Notes: generated from the sequence alone by a model not told the origin. Positions 36,075 through 48,659 are shown, numbered from the stretch's first letter. The stretch: 64,000 nucleotides of DNA from Rhodamnia argentea (GCF_020921035.1 NC_063151.1:33734934-33798933), one strand, 5' to 3'. Made by a program: numbers and translations.

Positions 36075-36770
36075 CTCTTTTCATAATTCTACCTTTTGTC
36101 TGGTAAAAAACCTCCAACTTTATTATTTTCTAGACTTTTCTTTAAACCCTCAACTTTAGGTTTTATCCTAGTTCTATAATGAAAAATTTCCAATTTTTAT
36201 TTGTCCTATGAAAAATTTCCAATTTTAGGTCTTATCCCAATTTTACCGTCCAGTTGCTCTTTTCCCCTAAAATTTTTATGATATCATAAAAACCATAATT
36301 TTTTTTACTTGAGCCACAAATTTGCTCCCAATAATCCTCCGTCCAAAATTTCTCCTTAACAAGCGAGAAATGAAAAACTCCCAAGCACGAGCTACTCGAG
36401 TATCCCGAGTGCGAGCTCTCTGACCGCGAGAAATAGAACATTCCCAAGCATGAGAAATTGAAAACCGAGCGCAAAATCATTGGGGGATTTTGAAGGAGGG
36501 TTAATAGAGGCAGATTAGGACTCAAGTAAAAGTTAGTGATCTTTTATAAAACAAAAAAAAAACTAAAGTAAAATTAAAACATGACCTAACGGTGGGTTTT
36601 TTTTTTAAATAAAGAAAAATTAGGTTAAAATTAGGATTGGGCCTAAAGTGTTATGGGACAAAAAAAGGTCTAGGGTAGAATTCGGACCAGCTAAAATTAG
36701 AGATTTTTTAACGAGATAAAAGGTATAATTGAGCCAAGAGTTGATGTTGGAGATTTTTTCGAGTATTAAG
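36075..36770 (-). mobile_element. Fold-back-like non-autonomous repeat, copy B (inverted relative to copy A)
   Basis: The minus strand aligns with copy A at 5486-6255 from end to end. The shared start is AACATCAACTCTT versus AACTTCAACTCTT. The shared centre is TTTTGCGCTCGG and CATGCTTGGGAAT, with the same flanking TCTCATAAAA-type subrepeats. The 97-codon minus-strand open frame at 36232-36525 lies across the centre and is not considered a gene. Ends are approximate. Confidence 0.65.
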
Positions 36771-36810
36771 CCTAAAAAGTCATGTTAAGAACTTTGTATA
36801 GAAAGACTGT

Positions 36811-36818
36811 GTATATAA
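36811..36818 (+). promoter_or_regulatory. Candidate TATA box for the IRX15-type gene
   Basis: GTATATAAGG at 36811-36820 lies 439 bp upstream of the ATG at 37250. If used, the 5' UTR would be about 400 nt and would include an upstream ATG at 37021 in another frame. A start closer to the gene cannot be excluded. Confidence 0.4.
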
Positions 36819-37249
36819 GGACTGATGACTTTAGACCACAAAAAAACAAAAAACAAAAAAAGGACAGATGATTTCTTTTTTAAGGTTACAGCAGCTGGAC
36901 CCACCAATCCTATGAGGCGTGGGACACGTGTGCCCGTATTATTGCCATGGTTCGGACAGGTCATTCCTTAATCCTCGGATTTTGCACAATTCCAAGTCAA
37001 GTAAGTTTTAAGTCCTACAGATGAAAGAACAGAAGAGAAACCCTAGAAAACAGGGGAGCAGGTTCACCTTCTTTATAGACAATTTAGTGAAGACGGATCA
37101 GAAAGCTAGCTCTGTTTTTTTTTCTCTCATACAGATTTTCAAGCAAAAGACCGGAGCAGTCCTCCGGTCTCCCTCCTCTGTCGGAACGCACCATCAAGGC
37201 CAATCCAAGGACAGAATCGGGTCGTCTCCTCCAGACCCGTATCCGGAAA

Positions 37250-38397
37250 ATGGGTTCCAACACCAACAACGCGGGCAAGACCCGTTTCGCCATCAACGCC
37301 AAGATCATCCTCCTCAGCTTCCTCTTCCTCTTCCTCATCCTCCTCATCGTCCGCACTACCTTCCCTTCTTCCCAGCAGCTCTACTCGCCCGTCCCATCGT
37401 CCGACACCGAGCTGACGATCCAGGCACAAGCCCAGGACGACTCTGCCGGCCCCGCCTCCGCCGCCGCCACCGACGGCTGCCCGTCCGCAACCGCCGCCGC
37501 GGCGTGCACCAAGACGCCGCCGACCTTGGCCCAAGCGCTCGTCCACTACGCCACCACCAACGTCACCCCGCAGCAGACGTACGACGAGATCTCCGTCTCC
37601 CTCCGGGTGCTGGCCAAGAAGTCGCCGTGCAACTTCCTCGTGTTCGGCCTCGGCCACGACAGCCTCATGTGGACGTCCCTCAACCACGGGGGACGCACCG
37701 TCTTTCTCGAAGAGGACAAGGCCTGGATCGACCAGATCACCCGGGCGCTCCCCACGTTGGAGGCTTTCCACGTCAACTACGACACCAAAGTCACCCAGGT
37801 AACCGAGTGACCAGAAACTGCATTAACTACCGAAATTGCAAGACTCTTTTACTTCGTCCCAGGATCGTTTTGAAAAATCGTATGTTTCTCGTCTTGCAAT
37901 TAAGTTTCCGCGTCGCGAAACTTGTAGCTGTCAGTCCTCCGCCCTGACTTGTCGAATCGGTGTTCGATGTAATTCTGGAAAAGGGAAAATTGTTAATTTC
38001 TGTCATGCATTAGGCCGACGAGCTGATGAAGCTCCGGGACGAGGAGGAGTGCAAGGCGGTGACGGACCCGAGGTCCTCGAAGTGCGATCTGGCGCACAAG
38101 GGATTCCCGAGAGAGGTGTACGAGGTGGAGTGGGACCTGATCATGGTGGACGCGCCCACGGGGTGGCACAAGGAGGCCCCGGGGAGGATGAGCGCCATCT
38201 ACACGGCGGGCCTCATGGCGCGGAGCCGGGAGAGCGGCGAGACGGACGTGTTCGTGCACGACGTCGACCGGGCCATCGAGGACGGCTTCTCCAAGGCGTT
38301 CCTGTGCGACGGCTACCTGACGGAGCAGGTGGGTAGGTTGCGCCACTTCACCGTGCCCAGCCACAGGGCTCGCCCCGGCAGACCCTTTTGCCCCTAG
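37250..38397 (+). CDS. IRX15: IRX15/IRX15-L type DUF579 protein, Golgi xylan biosynthesis
   Basis: Role (known): IRX15 and IRX15-L are Golgi DUF579 proteins needed for normal xylan in secondary cell walls; related family members (GXMTs) methylate glucuronic acid on xylan. Two exons, 37250-37798 and 38014-38397, give 310 aa, close to Arabidopsis IRX15 (about 317). Seen: one signal-anchor helix near residues 18-34 and a low-complexity Ser/Ala/Thr linker. A SAM-binding-type core follows with VFGLGHDSLMW (G133-x-G135) and GGRTVFLEEDKAWI, then DLIMVDAPTGWHKEAPGRM and the family C-terminal block GYLTEQVGRLRHFTVPSH. Exon 1 is strongly GC-rich compared with its AT-rich surroundings, which also creates long false open frames in other frames. 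Start: the ATG right before the anchor. Its bifunctional or catalytic status is not decidable here. Confidence 0.92.
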
Positions 38398-39240
38398 AGT
38401 CTACAAATCTTTTCTTTTTCAGTGGCCCCTTCGTGGGGGGTATTTACGGAAATCCGCAAAGAGGGAATGAATTTCTTTTCACTTGTGAATCCTTTTTTTT
38501 CTTTTTTTGGTGGGTAATTTCATTTATATTGCTGGGAGGGGAATTAATTCCCTATTTTCGCTCTACGACGTGCATATGACCAGGCCACGTTAACGGAGAA
38601 TTTGCATCCCATTCATTAATAAGTATTATTACTAATATAAAATACTTTCCTAACAATCTTGTCAGAAACGGTAAAATATCAACCGTAGATCCATATATTA
38701 TTAATGAGTGTTTTACATAAAATGCTTTTTGATTTGAGAAATCTTGTAGTCAAAAATAATTTTGAGTATCGTCGGATTGATAGGCTGACAATTTCTTTAT
38801 AATAATATAACAAAATCTAGAAAACTGTACCCAATAAATTATAACTTTTTTTTTCCCCTCTCTCAAGTTTTGAGAAATCGTGTGATGAAATCATTAATTA
38901 TCCCGGACATTCTATTCTTGAGTGATTTTTTTCTTTTTGGACTTTAAATAACTAGCTCTCGCCGCATGTTAAGGAAGAAAGTGCACGTAATGATAGGCCG
39001 TGATGGAAGAAATATGTGGGGACCAATTATGACGTAAGCAAAAGTTTGGTATGTGGGGCTGGTGGATGGCAAACGCCAAAAAGAATTCGTAAGATGTTAC
39101 TTAAAGCGACGGAAATTGACTAGGGTCATCCTTCAATTTCACGGTGCTTTTGTCATTCTTGCTGCTTTGGCGGAGGTGGTTGGGATGTCGGTAGAGAAAG
39201 TTTAGTGCAATGACGGACATTGCTGAATAATAAATAATAA
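38398..39240. other. 3' flank of the IRX15-type gene
   Basis: 3' UTR and AT-rich intergenic sequence; nothing else recognised. Confidence 0.55.
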
Positions 39241-39475
39241 AATCATGCATTCATCTAATAGCTTAAAGCTTTTAAATAGTTATTAGTAACTCTATAAAAT
39301 TTCACATGATATCAGAGTAGCAGATTATGAGTTCAAATTTTTCTGAGCTCGCACTTAGTGCTGTATAAAAAAGGCTAGACAAATCGTGAGGGAGAGCTAT
39401 AGAATATTTAAATATTGAACAACGCCTTCGTCTATCAAGTTAAATATTTAGAACAGTTGATACTCACAATTACCT
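39241..39475. mobile_element. Decayed short-LTR (TRIM/LTR) remnant
   Basis: Left part resembles an LTR end (CTAATAGCTTAAAGCTTTTAA) followed by a degenerate tRNA-Met primer site, TGATATCAGAGTAGC, near 39309. The right part (TAAATATTGAACAACGCCTTCG ... TTAGAACAGTTG, about 39405-39465) matches a segment at 57150-57210. No target duplication found. Confidence 0.5.
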
Positions 39476-41638
39476 TAATGTCAATGGGGGCGAATCTACG
39501 CAAAGAGTCGCACTTTTTTTTATCGAGCATTGCTACGGAAAAGATCTCAATGGGCTTCGACAGAGAAGCCCAAGCCACGATGACACTCGTTATTACAGCA
39601 TCATTTTTTTTTTTTTTTCGGTCGGAATTACAGCGTCTTTTCCAGTTCAAGATTCATTGTCTTGAGAGGGACAGACTTCAATTGACTTCTTGAGGAGGAC
39701 ATTAGCCTTTGGCTTGGCCACACGAGGGAGGGAGTGGTTGCACGGCCATTGGGTCCCTTATCACCAGTGCTCATGTCGTATCCAAAACACCCCGTCCCAC
39801 TAATTTAACTGCCCGGTGAGCCCACCGTATTCCATCATTGAGAGGTTTTTGAGGCAAAGGTTCATCACAAGAAAATTCGTCTTCGGTAACCCTGTTTCGT
39901 CGAAAATGCCCACGACAAAAAATCTTTCATCGAACACGTCGAGCCTTCGGACTTAATGAGTAAATGGATTTTTATGGCAATTCTGGACAAGAAGTAAATA
40001 AATGAATGGACGGAAAGATAAATTGTGTGATAAAGATAAAGCGATAAATGTAAGGGCAAGTAAAATGAATTGCAGAGTAAAACTGATAAGTGTTAGTGAT
40101 TGTTGGATCTTTTACAAAGAGTTGTCCCCGACTATATATAGCCAAGTACAAAGCACAAGACGGTTGTTTCCGTACTCTCTATCCTTAAATTCTCGGATTG
40201 ACTTCGGTCATCGTTCTTCTTATTCTTTGGAAGGTTTAAACTGCTGGCTTATTTACTCCGCATATCTGTCGGTGTGACGTGTTGATCATGCAGCGTCACC
40301 AACATTTTTGTTTTGAAAAGCATCGGTTGCACCATGATGTTGGCTATTACTGCTTTGCGCGTTCTTCTTCGGGCAGTTCGATAACACACCATTCTTATGG
40401 ATTTTCTGACTATTTGAAGCACAGGTCGATTTTTTGTGTCTAACAAACCCTGTAGCTTTTCTCTCTCCTCCCTTTGGTTTCTCTCCTCTTCCTCTTATCT
40501 CCATGCGTCGTCTTCTTCAACCTCTACGGAGGAAAAGTTTGGGCTATCTTCCTCCCCTCCATTTTTGCTTTTCTTTGGCTGATTTAATTTTCTGTTTTAT
40601 TGTTCTTACTTTCCTCTCATTTTAAGGAGCTTTTCTCTTATGATCTAATCTAGATCTGGAATCATCTCTCTCCCATTTTGCGAGTTTTCTACCCTAATCC
40701 AGTGAAGACTTTGGGATTTTTGTGTGTATAATTTCAAGGTTTCGCTTCCTTCGAGTTTCGCTGGTGTACAAGTCCAGTTTCGAAAGAGATAATAGGAGTT
40801 TCGTGAAAATTTTGCTCTTATATGTGTCAGATTTGCGCTCCTTCAACCTTGTTACTTTTTTGACCAAAAAAAAAAAAAAAAACCTTGTTACTCTAAACGG
40901 TGATGTGTTGGGAATGCTGCATTTAGGCTCACATCGCCGAAAGGCAAAGCCGTAGCAATAAAGGAGGCCTTAGTGTGTGCTCGAAGAGTGTGTCTCCCTT
41001 GACCTTATTTGGATAATTCATCTTATTATCTCTCGAGCTTATTTTGTTTTGAAATTGTTTGGGATTTGTTTGTTGGACTGTGTTCCTTCTCTCTTGTGAT
41101 TTCTGTGGACATGAATGGAATGTTAGTTTGATAAACAAACAATAACTGTTGTACCTCCTCGGCCACATGGTTGGTCTCTCTTTGTTTGTGTTCCAAACGT
41201 CGGTACTAGCAAAGGAGCAAAATTGGATGAGAAGGAGGTGCTTATTCTCTGTATACATGGTTTACAATATTCTACTTCAAGTGCAACGCCAAAAAAGTAT
41301 TGTGTGTGTTTTTTTTACTAATCTCGAGAAATTTAGTGGCGAAAATTACCAAGAAAGTACAAAACTCATTGTATTTGTACCAATTTAGTCCTAGTTGACG
41401 ATTTATCAATATAGTCTCTCTAGCTAATTTTGATATGAAATCACTTATATGAACGTCAATCATTTTACGTGGCAAGACCGGCACCGACGTAGATGGTTTT
41501 TATAATTTTTAAATGATTATTCTAATTTGTTTCTTTCCTTGTTTGTTCATTTTTTTTTAATGAGGTCACACGATCTCAAGTGAGGCTGGCTAGTAGCTAG
41601 ATCTGGCCTTGCCGGAGGGTTGAAAACCTCATTGGTGA
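39476..41638. other. Intergenic, no recognisable gene
   Basis: Pyrimidine-rich stretches around 40450-40700 look like a leader or promoter but connect to no coding exon. Around 41370-41480 there are phrases typical of dispersed plant repeats (CCAATTTAGTCCTAG, TCAATATAGTCTCTC). No gene model is supported. Confidence 0.45.
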
Positions 41639-41845
41639 TGTCACGTGAGAAAGGACATCTTCAGACTTATGAAAATTTAGTGATGGTGAAGTTGGAAGGA
41701 AAATATATTTACACCCTCGGGCGAGGTGGTCGACAGCAGAGTTGGCTTATCGGTGGCCCGAGCCCCCTTGCTTGTAATGTCACGCGAGGTAAGGGCGTTT
41801 TCAAAATTATGAAAGTTTTGCGAGGGCAAAATTGAAAGGAAATTT
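41639..41845. repeat. Diverged direct repeat, spacing about 139 bp
   Basis: Segment from TGTCACGTGAGAAAGGACATCTT (41639) is echoed at 41778 by TGTCACGCGAGGTAAGGGCGTTT; similarity continues through ATTATGAAA and AAATTGAAAGGAAA about 70 bp on. The two arms are clearly diverged, so this is an old duplication or a degraded element. Confidence 0.6.
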
Positions 41846-42097
41846 TTTTTTTACATTCTAGAAATGTTCAAAGCTGGTTTTTATGTTAGGCGCACATTAC
41901 ATGTGCGTGACCCTAGTAGAGTATAATAGGAGGGAAGTTAGCGTTTTCCATGTTTTGGTGTGTTCCGTTCCCGAGCGCGAATATGCTCCACCCACAACCA
42001 AACGGGGGAAAAACCTCGGCCGTTCTCTCTTCTTGTCATCATCTTCATATCCGAAGCCAATTAGATAACAAGAGAAACGCCCGAAGTTTCACGAGGA

Positions 42098-42139
42098 CGG
42101 AGAAGGAGAAGGAGAAGGAGAAGAAGGAGAAGAAGGAGA
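42098..42139. repeat. (GGAGAA)n/(GAA)n tract in the 5' UTR of the small conserved gene
   Basis: A purine-only GGAGAA/GAAGGAGAA run ends directly at the ATG of the 137-aa gene (42140), so it is almost certainly transcribed. No other start signal was judged. Confidence 0.75.
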
Positions 42140-44841
42140 ATGACCAAGGCGAAGAAACAGCTGCTTTCTAAAGCCCCATGGAGAGTGGAAGAAGATGACC
42201 AGTCGGACAAATTCAAGGACGCGAAGCTCAGAGTCACGAGCCAACCGGGACAGACTCCGACCATGCACGTCCCTCGCAAGAAGAACAAGCCCGGCGACGC
42301 CGACGAAGAAGACGATTCTGCTCTTGATCCCGAGCTCCGCTACAGCTTCCAGCGGAATTACAAGGTTCGCTCTCTTATAACCTCGATTAAGCTCTAAATT
42401 CATTGAAGTAGGTAGTGTTCTGTATGTGCTTAATCTGGTACTGCGTGCGTCGAAGCGATCCTGGACCTTTCTGGTGTTTCTTTTTGGTGCATTTCGTGAA
42501 TTATTGGGATATAAGGATGTAGATGCAGTGTGCTTTGCACTTTCCAGTGAATTTAATCCGGAAATTTCAATTGTGCATCATCCTATTCTGTTGAGGGCTG
42601 TAGTAGTCAGCGACTGTGCCTTGTCGATGATACAATTCTCGGAATATCTTGTGTTTTTGTGGCAAGATGTGGTAACCATTTGAACATACTGCGAGTCATG
42701 AATGTTGTTGGTGGACTAGCTGTTGCAGTACTTTCTTGCACAATATTTTGTGGTCAATGGCTGTTAAAAGGCGTGAAATTTCCACCACAAAATTCATCAC
42801 TGTCCTTCTAGGTTTCCGGGTATTGTATGAGGTTACACACTTTGCAGGAGTTATCACTTGAGTGCTCACGGCTCGTAAATCAATGTGAGTCAGAGGACCT
42901 GTCTAATGTGACTATGATGCATCGGATGGTCGATTGCCATAATTGAAGTTCGTTCTACTTTAGAGTGTTGCCAAAAGCAGTACTTGAATTAACTGTTTTT
43001 TTTGTTTGTTAGAGGGACAGGTAAAGCAGCATTAATATTGGCTAGAATTAGAATTACAATTCTAACTCTAAGGTTCTGCATTCACCTCTATCTTGTTGGG
43101 ATTGTTCGTTTATGGAACCTTCACATGGATGCAGTTGCTGTTAATGTCGTATGCGTGCATGATGGAAGTCTTTGGTGTGCGGTCTATGTGCGCAAGCATT
43201 CACAATGCCACACGGCATTTGTACCTTTGTCAAGCTGTTGATGTCTGTTTTATTGGTAGGGTGGTGATTCTTTCAGATAGGAGCGAGGTTTGTAGGAGAA
43301 AAGGTTAAAGAGTACCCATGATGACAAGAAGCTTAATATCCTATGTATATTATGATGCTTAATCTTATCAAGACAAGTGTACTTTTATCTTGTCATTACT
43401 GTTATGATGAAATGAATATCAAATTTGGACCTACTCAATTGTGATGGAAATGGCACTATTAACCAAAGCATTGTTTTGAGATGTATCCTTTATGTGCATT
43501 ACAGAAATGCTGTGCTTTCTGTATCATTCTGTCAGTGAGTTTTTAGTTTTTATTGAGGGGAGGCTACAGCTTTCTGTACCATTGTTTTGAGATGTATGCT
43601 TTATGACATGGGATGGAGAAAGATTCATGAAACCAGTTCGGCTTGTGGGAAATCCTTTGGTGGTGTCATTGTTATTGCGCTTGCACTTCCTCTCTCTTCC
43701 TCGTTTATGACATGTATTATGTACAGCTCTTTGTTGGTTATATCCCTTACATTTTCCCCTCATGACTTTTTGACTTGGCTATTTTACCTGTCATGTGTAA
43801 TTTAATTTTCTTTTGTTAGTTTCTGTTTTGATATAACTTTCTGATACATCATATTTATCGCACTTGCAGTTCCTTCAGCGGGTATTTAGCATTGACACCA
43901 TTGTCAAACCTCTTCCACCTGCCATGGCATACAATGTCTCCAGGAATCTAAGCTTCTTTACACGCATTTTCACCCAGTTCTTTGGTAGGTTGTTTCTGAC
44001 ATTTTCTCCTCTCCTCTTGTCAAGACAACTAGTTCGAGTCTTTCAGCACTAACAAGTTCTAAATTTCTAATAATATTTGATGTTGAGCAGCTTTACTTTC
44101 TGTGTATAGCCGTATTGTGCCTGTGATTTCTTTTAACCGTGCATCAAGTGCAGAACATTCATGTAGGATGTTGGCTTTTGTGGTTATCTTCCTTCAATTC
44201 ATAATGGACTACTTTGCATGTAGTTCTGGACATATTTCTTTTCCATGGTTATCCATCTCAAAGAAAAGGAGGATTATCAAATTGATCCTCTTCCTTGCTT
44301 CTTCTTGACTTTTGAGTCCAAGTAGAGGTACTTCCAACCTGTCTACACTCCAATCAGGTGAGAGCTCTAGTATAACCGCAGGATGGAGGTGCTTATCAAT
44401 GTGTGTATGACACAGAAGGTATATTATGATGCAAGAATCAGATGAACAATAAATTCCTCCCACCTGTTGCTGCTAAGTATTTCACCTGAATCACCATCTG
44501 GTATTTCTTCCTCTACACACAAAAGGGCCGCCAATGTGACAATGTGCAAATGGTAGCCTATAAACTGTAATAAGTAATTCAGTTTTCTGGTAGTGACAAC
44601 ATTAAGTGGAAATTAGTGACTCGATAGTGAAGCTTTAATCACTTTGTTCCTTCTTGGGATGATAGTGGAAATGTCTGATTTGTGGTTTGGATTTCTTTTC
44701 TTTTTCTCATCACTAGAATTCTTGCTTTCGCATTCAGTTGAGTTGACATATTTTTCTCCCCTGACAGATCCAGAGGGAATTGCGAATGCACAGAAATCGC
44801 TTGGTATAGGACAAGAAGAAAAAGCTCGCCGTGTTCGTTAA
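42140..44841 (+). CDS. Small conserved-looking plant protein of unknown function, 137 aa
   Basis: Exons: 42140-42364, 43870-43984, 44768-44841; 414 nt, one open frame through two clean junctions (phases 0 and 1). Sequence features: a Lys-rich start (MTKAKKQLLSKAPWR), a charged, probably disordered stretch with MHVPRKKNKPGDADEEDD, then a more ordered part LDPELRYSFQRNYKFLQRVFSIDTIVKPLPPAMAYNVSRNLSFFTRIFTQFFDPEGIANAQKSLGIGQEEKARRVR. No signal peptide, membrane segment or catalytic motif is seen. The balanced exon structure and the compositionally distinct second half argue for a genuine gene. I do not assign a function. It converges with the LysM gene, the stop codons lying about 1.03 kb apart. 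Confidence 0.8.
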
Positions 44842-45873
44842 ACATACAGTGATAGGATGCAGCACACAATTCTAAACCAATCTGGCTACATTTTGGTTTG
44901 ATCCCAGGGTACAACAGGGATGTCAACAGTTTATGGTGGAAAATTGTAGTGCGAAATAGCCCTTGAGCGTTCTGAGCTAGATCCGCGAAATTTTTGTAAT
45001 AGACAAGAAGCACATGGAATTTTGTACCTTTTCTGTATGACCTGTTGACACATACTTTTTCAAAGTTGTGAATTCTGAAACTCTTCCATTATGTGCAAAA
45101 TTTTCGGAATGACTGATATTGACTTGCAGTCTCCCATCCTGTTCTTGTCCATGATCGACCCATTGTCCCCTCCTCATGCTTAATGTCATGAGACACCGTT
45201 CCTTAGGTCTTGAAGTATTTTCCCTAGTTGAAAGCAGAAAAAATCTTTGTTCGGTAGCATCTCTGAGCATGGATACTCCATCTAAAGATGCATCGATGCG
45301 TTGACCTGGTCTCCCGTTTAGAGGATCCAAACTTCAGGGACTTCACAGGGAGACATGTTAACAAAATGGAGGCTGTTGAAGATGTTTAAGGAGTTATCTT
45401 AAACATAAAACATAAAGCATCGTAAAGTCGTTGGACGCAGGATTTTGGTGGTTACACAATCGTGTCATTTGCTAATACAGACTGATGGTTTAATCCTTCG
45501 TGTTCCTTTGCAGATAAAGATAGTTTTTACTTCTCCAATGGCTCCCAGACAACTTTCATATGTCATTTTCCTTTTCTGTTCTGAAATCTTGATAAGGATC
45601 AAGTACTCTGGCAAAGCTTGTTCAATTTTCCAGCCAAAAATTCTTGCATACTTTTAAGAGAAAAAGAAGACGGCGCAACAAATGCTAGTCATATCAAATT
45701 GTGTCTGCAACCAGGTCAGAGGTAAATGATATGGAAAGATTACAAGTGCATGAACATCCAGATATGAAACATGAATACGTTAACGTAGTATTCTGTACAA
45801 CGGAAATCGCACGCCACACATCCACACATGTATAATCATTAACCATTGTCAAGTCCTATCGTATTCCAGAGCT
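44842..45873. other. Convergent intergenic region
   Basis: Space between the 3' ends of the 137-aa gene and the LysM gene. Should hold both 3' UTRs. The minus-strand open frames of 117-124 codons at 44639-45330 have no family features and overlap the plus gene's last exon and 3' flank. Confidence 0.55.
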
Positions 45874-48617
45874 TCATTCATCCGAACCTCCTCGCCAGTA
45901 CCCTGAATTACTTATCCCACACTCTGACAGGAACTTCTCATAATCTTCCTGAAGTTTTCCATACGCCAGGAAAGCATCCTCAGAAGAACTCTGAGCTTGA
46001 TCCTCTGATGGACACTGCACAACAGTTTGTGCAAAAGATGAGGACGAAAGCCAGATGGCCCAGTAAGCAGGAGGAGGAGGCTCCATATTTCGTATCTTGC
46101 CATCACAGATCATCAGCAGATCCATCGTTACAAAGTTCGCATACTTTTGTTAAGCAAAGAAATAGGAATACGGCGCAAGACTACGATTCTCAGGAGTCAT
46201 TGACAATGATATAATGATATATATCTAGCCTCTTGATAGTTTGTAAGACTTACTATTTCAAAATGTCATTTTATGGTTTGACTTCACCTCACAATTATCT
46301 TAGTTCAAAAAACCGCTTTAACAACCCTGGTGGACGCAGAATTTAGCAGCTCTACAGGAAACCAAAATTACAAGCTAACGAACAAGATCAACCAAAATTA
46401 CTAGAACAGACAATGTGTGTTAATTAAGAACTTACGCCAATGTCTGATTTAGACGCAGGATCTGAAACGTCTGGCTCTTTGGCATCAAGTAGGGCAGATT
46501 TCCATCTCTTACTTTTAGGGACCTCATGGTGTTGCTTTGGCTCTATGATATCTTCCCGTCTCAAATAACCAGCAACTCTAGTGCAGAGGACACTATTTAT
46601 GCATCTGATGCAAAACGCTATAAGAGGGACCAGAACTAGAAAATAACCGGTGGTTTTAGCCTGATAATTAAATGACATCAATAGCATTCAATAATATGCA
46701 AGATAAAAAAGTGCCCTCAATCTCTGAAACTACAATAGCATGAGCTTCAAAAGTACTGATTCTAAAGAATCTGAACTTACATATGGTAATGGATGGGAGA
46801 TCAACACAGTGAAATTCCTTTGCTGTGATAAGGCATCCAGCATCTTCGATGGGTTCCAGCGCTTTTGCGGTATATCAAACTCGAGTAATTTCTTCTTCTC
46901 TGTCTGACATTGAAAGGCGTGAATAAGTACTGAGGAGCAAAAGATTGGTCCAAATATAAGTGGAATATAAATCAAATAGTGCTGGCCTTGGTTTGAATAC
47001 CATGATAAAATGAACAGAACAAGTAAACTTGTGATTGCAACAGAAACAGTGAGTTATGTTGACAGATTTTCCAGTATGTTCTTGTAGAAAAATAAATTAC
47101 AAAAAATATCACAGGCCCAAAGTGGCACTTTACTACAAAACTAAGGTCCACAACATAAGGACAAGTTCGCTAATTGAGCACTCGCACAACTCATTCTTCT
47201 AGTTGGATTGGATTTTAGAGAATAGTTTCAAGATTTGATACCCTGATCACTTCACAGCATGAAATAGTGGAAAGATGCAGCTCCATATTTATGACTGAGA
47301 AAAACCCAAAACCAAACTTGACTTATCGATAACTATACACAGACAGAAGTAAGCAGGAACACACATATGGCACAAAAATATAGAACCTTCAGTAATGATC
47401 TTGCATGGAAATAAAAGGTGGCAGATTATCCTCTAGTACGGTCAAGTTTATAGGTTTATCTCACCTTTTCAGCGCATCTCTTGGATAGAGGAATCTTTAA
47501 GACCTGCCCTTCATAAACTAGTTCAAGGTCTGCAATATTTTTGTTGAACGTCGCAATTGTGTGGATAGGTATCCCATACTGCTTTGATATCGAAGACAAT
47601 GTTTCACCCCTGTGACCATGGTACCATGATTAGCGAGCTGATATGATGTGTACATATATCACAAAACTCTACAAAGGACGAGATCTATGTCTAGCCACAA
47701 AACAATTAACTGAAGATCCTGAAAATCTAACAATGATTGGCAGTCACTACAGGCGACACTTTCAGCAAGTAGGAACTGAGCATTTCAATGCTTTTGGTTC
47801 AATTTCCTATTTAGCTTGAAAACTCTAGGAACATTATGCTCTGTAACAATGCTAAAATACCATTTGGTTGCACTGGCTAAACAGCAGGATATTTTGTAAA
47901 ACGCGATAGCATACGTTATTGACAAGTAACTGCGTGATTTGAAGAATCAACCCACGGAATCTATGACAAAATAAAACCCAATGATTTACAAGACTAATGT
48001 TTGAGCATGCTGTTGAAAATTCCGACTTACTCTTCGACCACATGAACCGAGAAGTCCTCAGTGAAATCTTGACACTTTAGTATCTTCCTCACGTGAAAGC
48101 TCCACGTCTGCCACAAAGACGAAAATTGTCCAGTCGAATCTCTAATTGGGAACTAATGAACATCTTCATTCGGGTTCTCGAGAAAGAAGACAGAAGAGAA
48201 ATGGATCAAGAGTTGCTTTGCCATCAGCTTGACACTTAATCTTGCTCCCCAGAACAACCGCACTACTGGACCAGTAGTCCTTATCGGATAAAGCAAGAAC
48301 AAGCATCATCGATTCAAGGGGAGAGAGAGCGAGAGATGGGTACCCCAGCAAGACCTCTAAAATGCTTCCTAAAGGATTTCTGATAGCTAGCCCAGGATTT
48401 CAGACAGAACCTGCAAAAGGGAAATGGACAGAACAGGGACGAACAAGACAGCGATGTTATTGTTTTTCATGAACGTAACACAGAGGAAGAAACAGAGTAT
48501 GGAATGGGAAAGAAAGAACCTTGGAGAGTGAGATGATGGGGTTCGAAGGGATGAAGAAGAAGGGAGAGAAACAAGTAGTTCCACACTCGGGCAACCATTC
48601 ACTCTCGCTTCCATCAC
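45874..48617 (-). CDS. LysM-domain protein with a membrane-spanning segment
   Basis: Minus-strand exons: 48617-48520, 48410-48344, 48107-48031, 47609-47465, 46903-46781, 46660-46436, 46014-45874; 876 nt, one frame, 291 aa. LysM (carbohydrate- or peptidoglycan-type sugar binding, known for the fold) lies near residues 78-122: VVEEGETLSSISKQYGIPIHTIATFNKNI...YEGQVLKIP. A hydrophobic helix follows near residues 175-196 (GYFLVLVPLIAFCIRCINSV), then a basic/acidic tail ending SECGISNSGYWRGGSDE. No classic signal peptide is seen: the N-terminus is Ser-rich (SLPSSSSLRTPSSHSPR), which could be an organelle targeting sequence. No kinase domain follows, so it is not a LysM receptor kinase. The last exon's acceptor at 46014 is the best of several in-frame ones; an acceptor near 46142 would add about 43 residues. 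Ligand and location unknown. Confidence 0.82.
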
Positions 48618-48622
48618 ATAAT

Positions 48623-48650
48623 CCTTCTTCTTCTTCTTCTTCTTCTTCTT
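48623..48650. repeat. (TTC)n microsatellite beside the LysM gene start
   Basis: About nine TTC units lie just upstream of the start codon of the minus-strand LysM gene, thus (GAA)n in the mRNA leader. It makes an acidic low-complexity false frame (MVLDHPC... with a Glu run) on the minus strand. Confidence 0.85.
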
Positions 48651-48659
48651 CCTCCTTGT

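Noticed and set aside
36232-36525. 97-codon minus-strand frame
   Set aside because: Lies in the centre of the fold-back repeat and is not kept open in copy A.
37021-37947. 308-codon plus-strand frame and 210-codon minus-strand frame over the IRX15-type exon
   Set aside because: Shadows of a GC-rich exon; the true frame has the signal anchor and DUF579 motifs.
40434-41258. Pyrimidine-rich leader-like region with short frames
   Set aside because: Could be a leader of a lost gene or LTR, but no coding exon, LTR pair or primer site could be tied to it.
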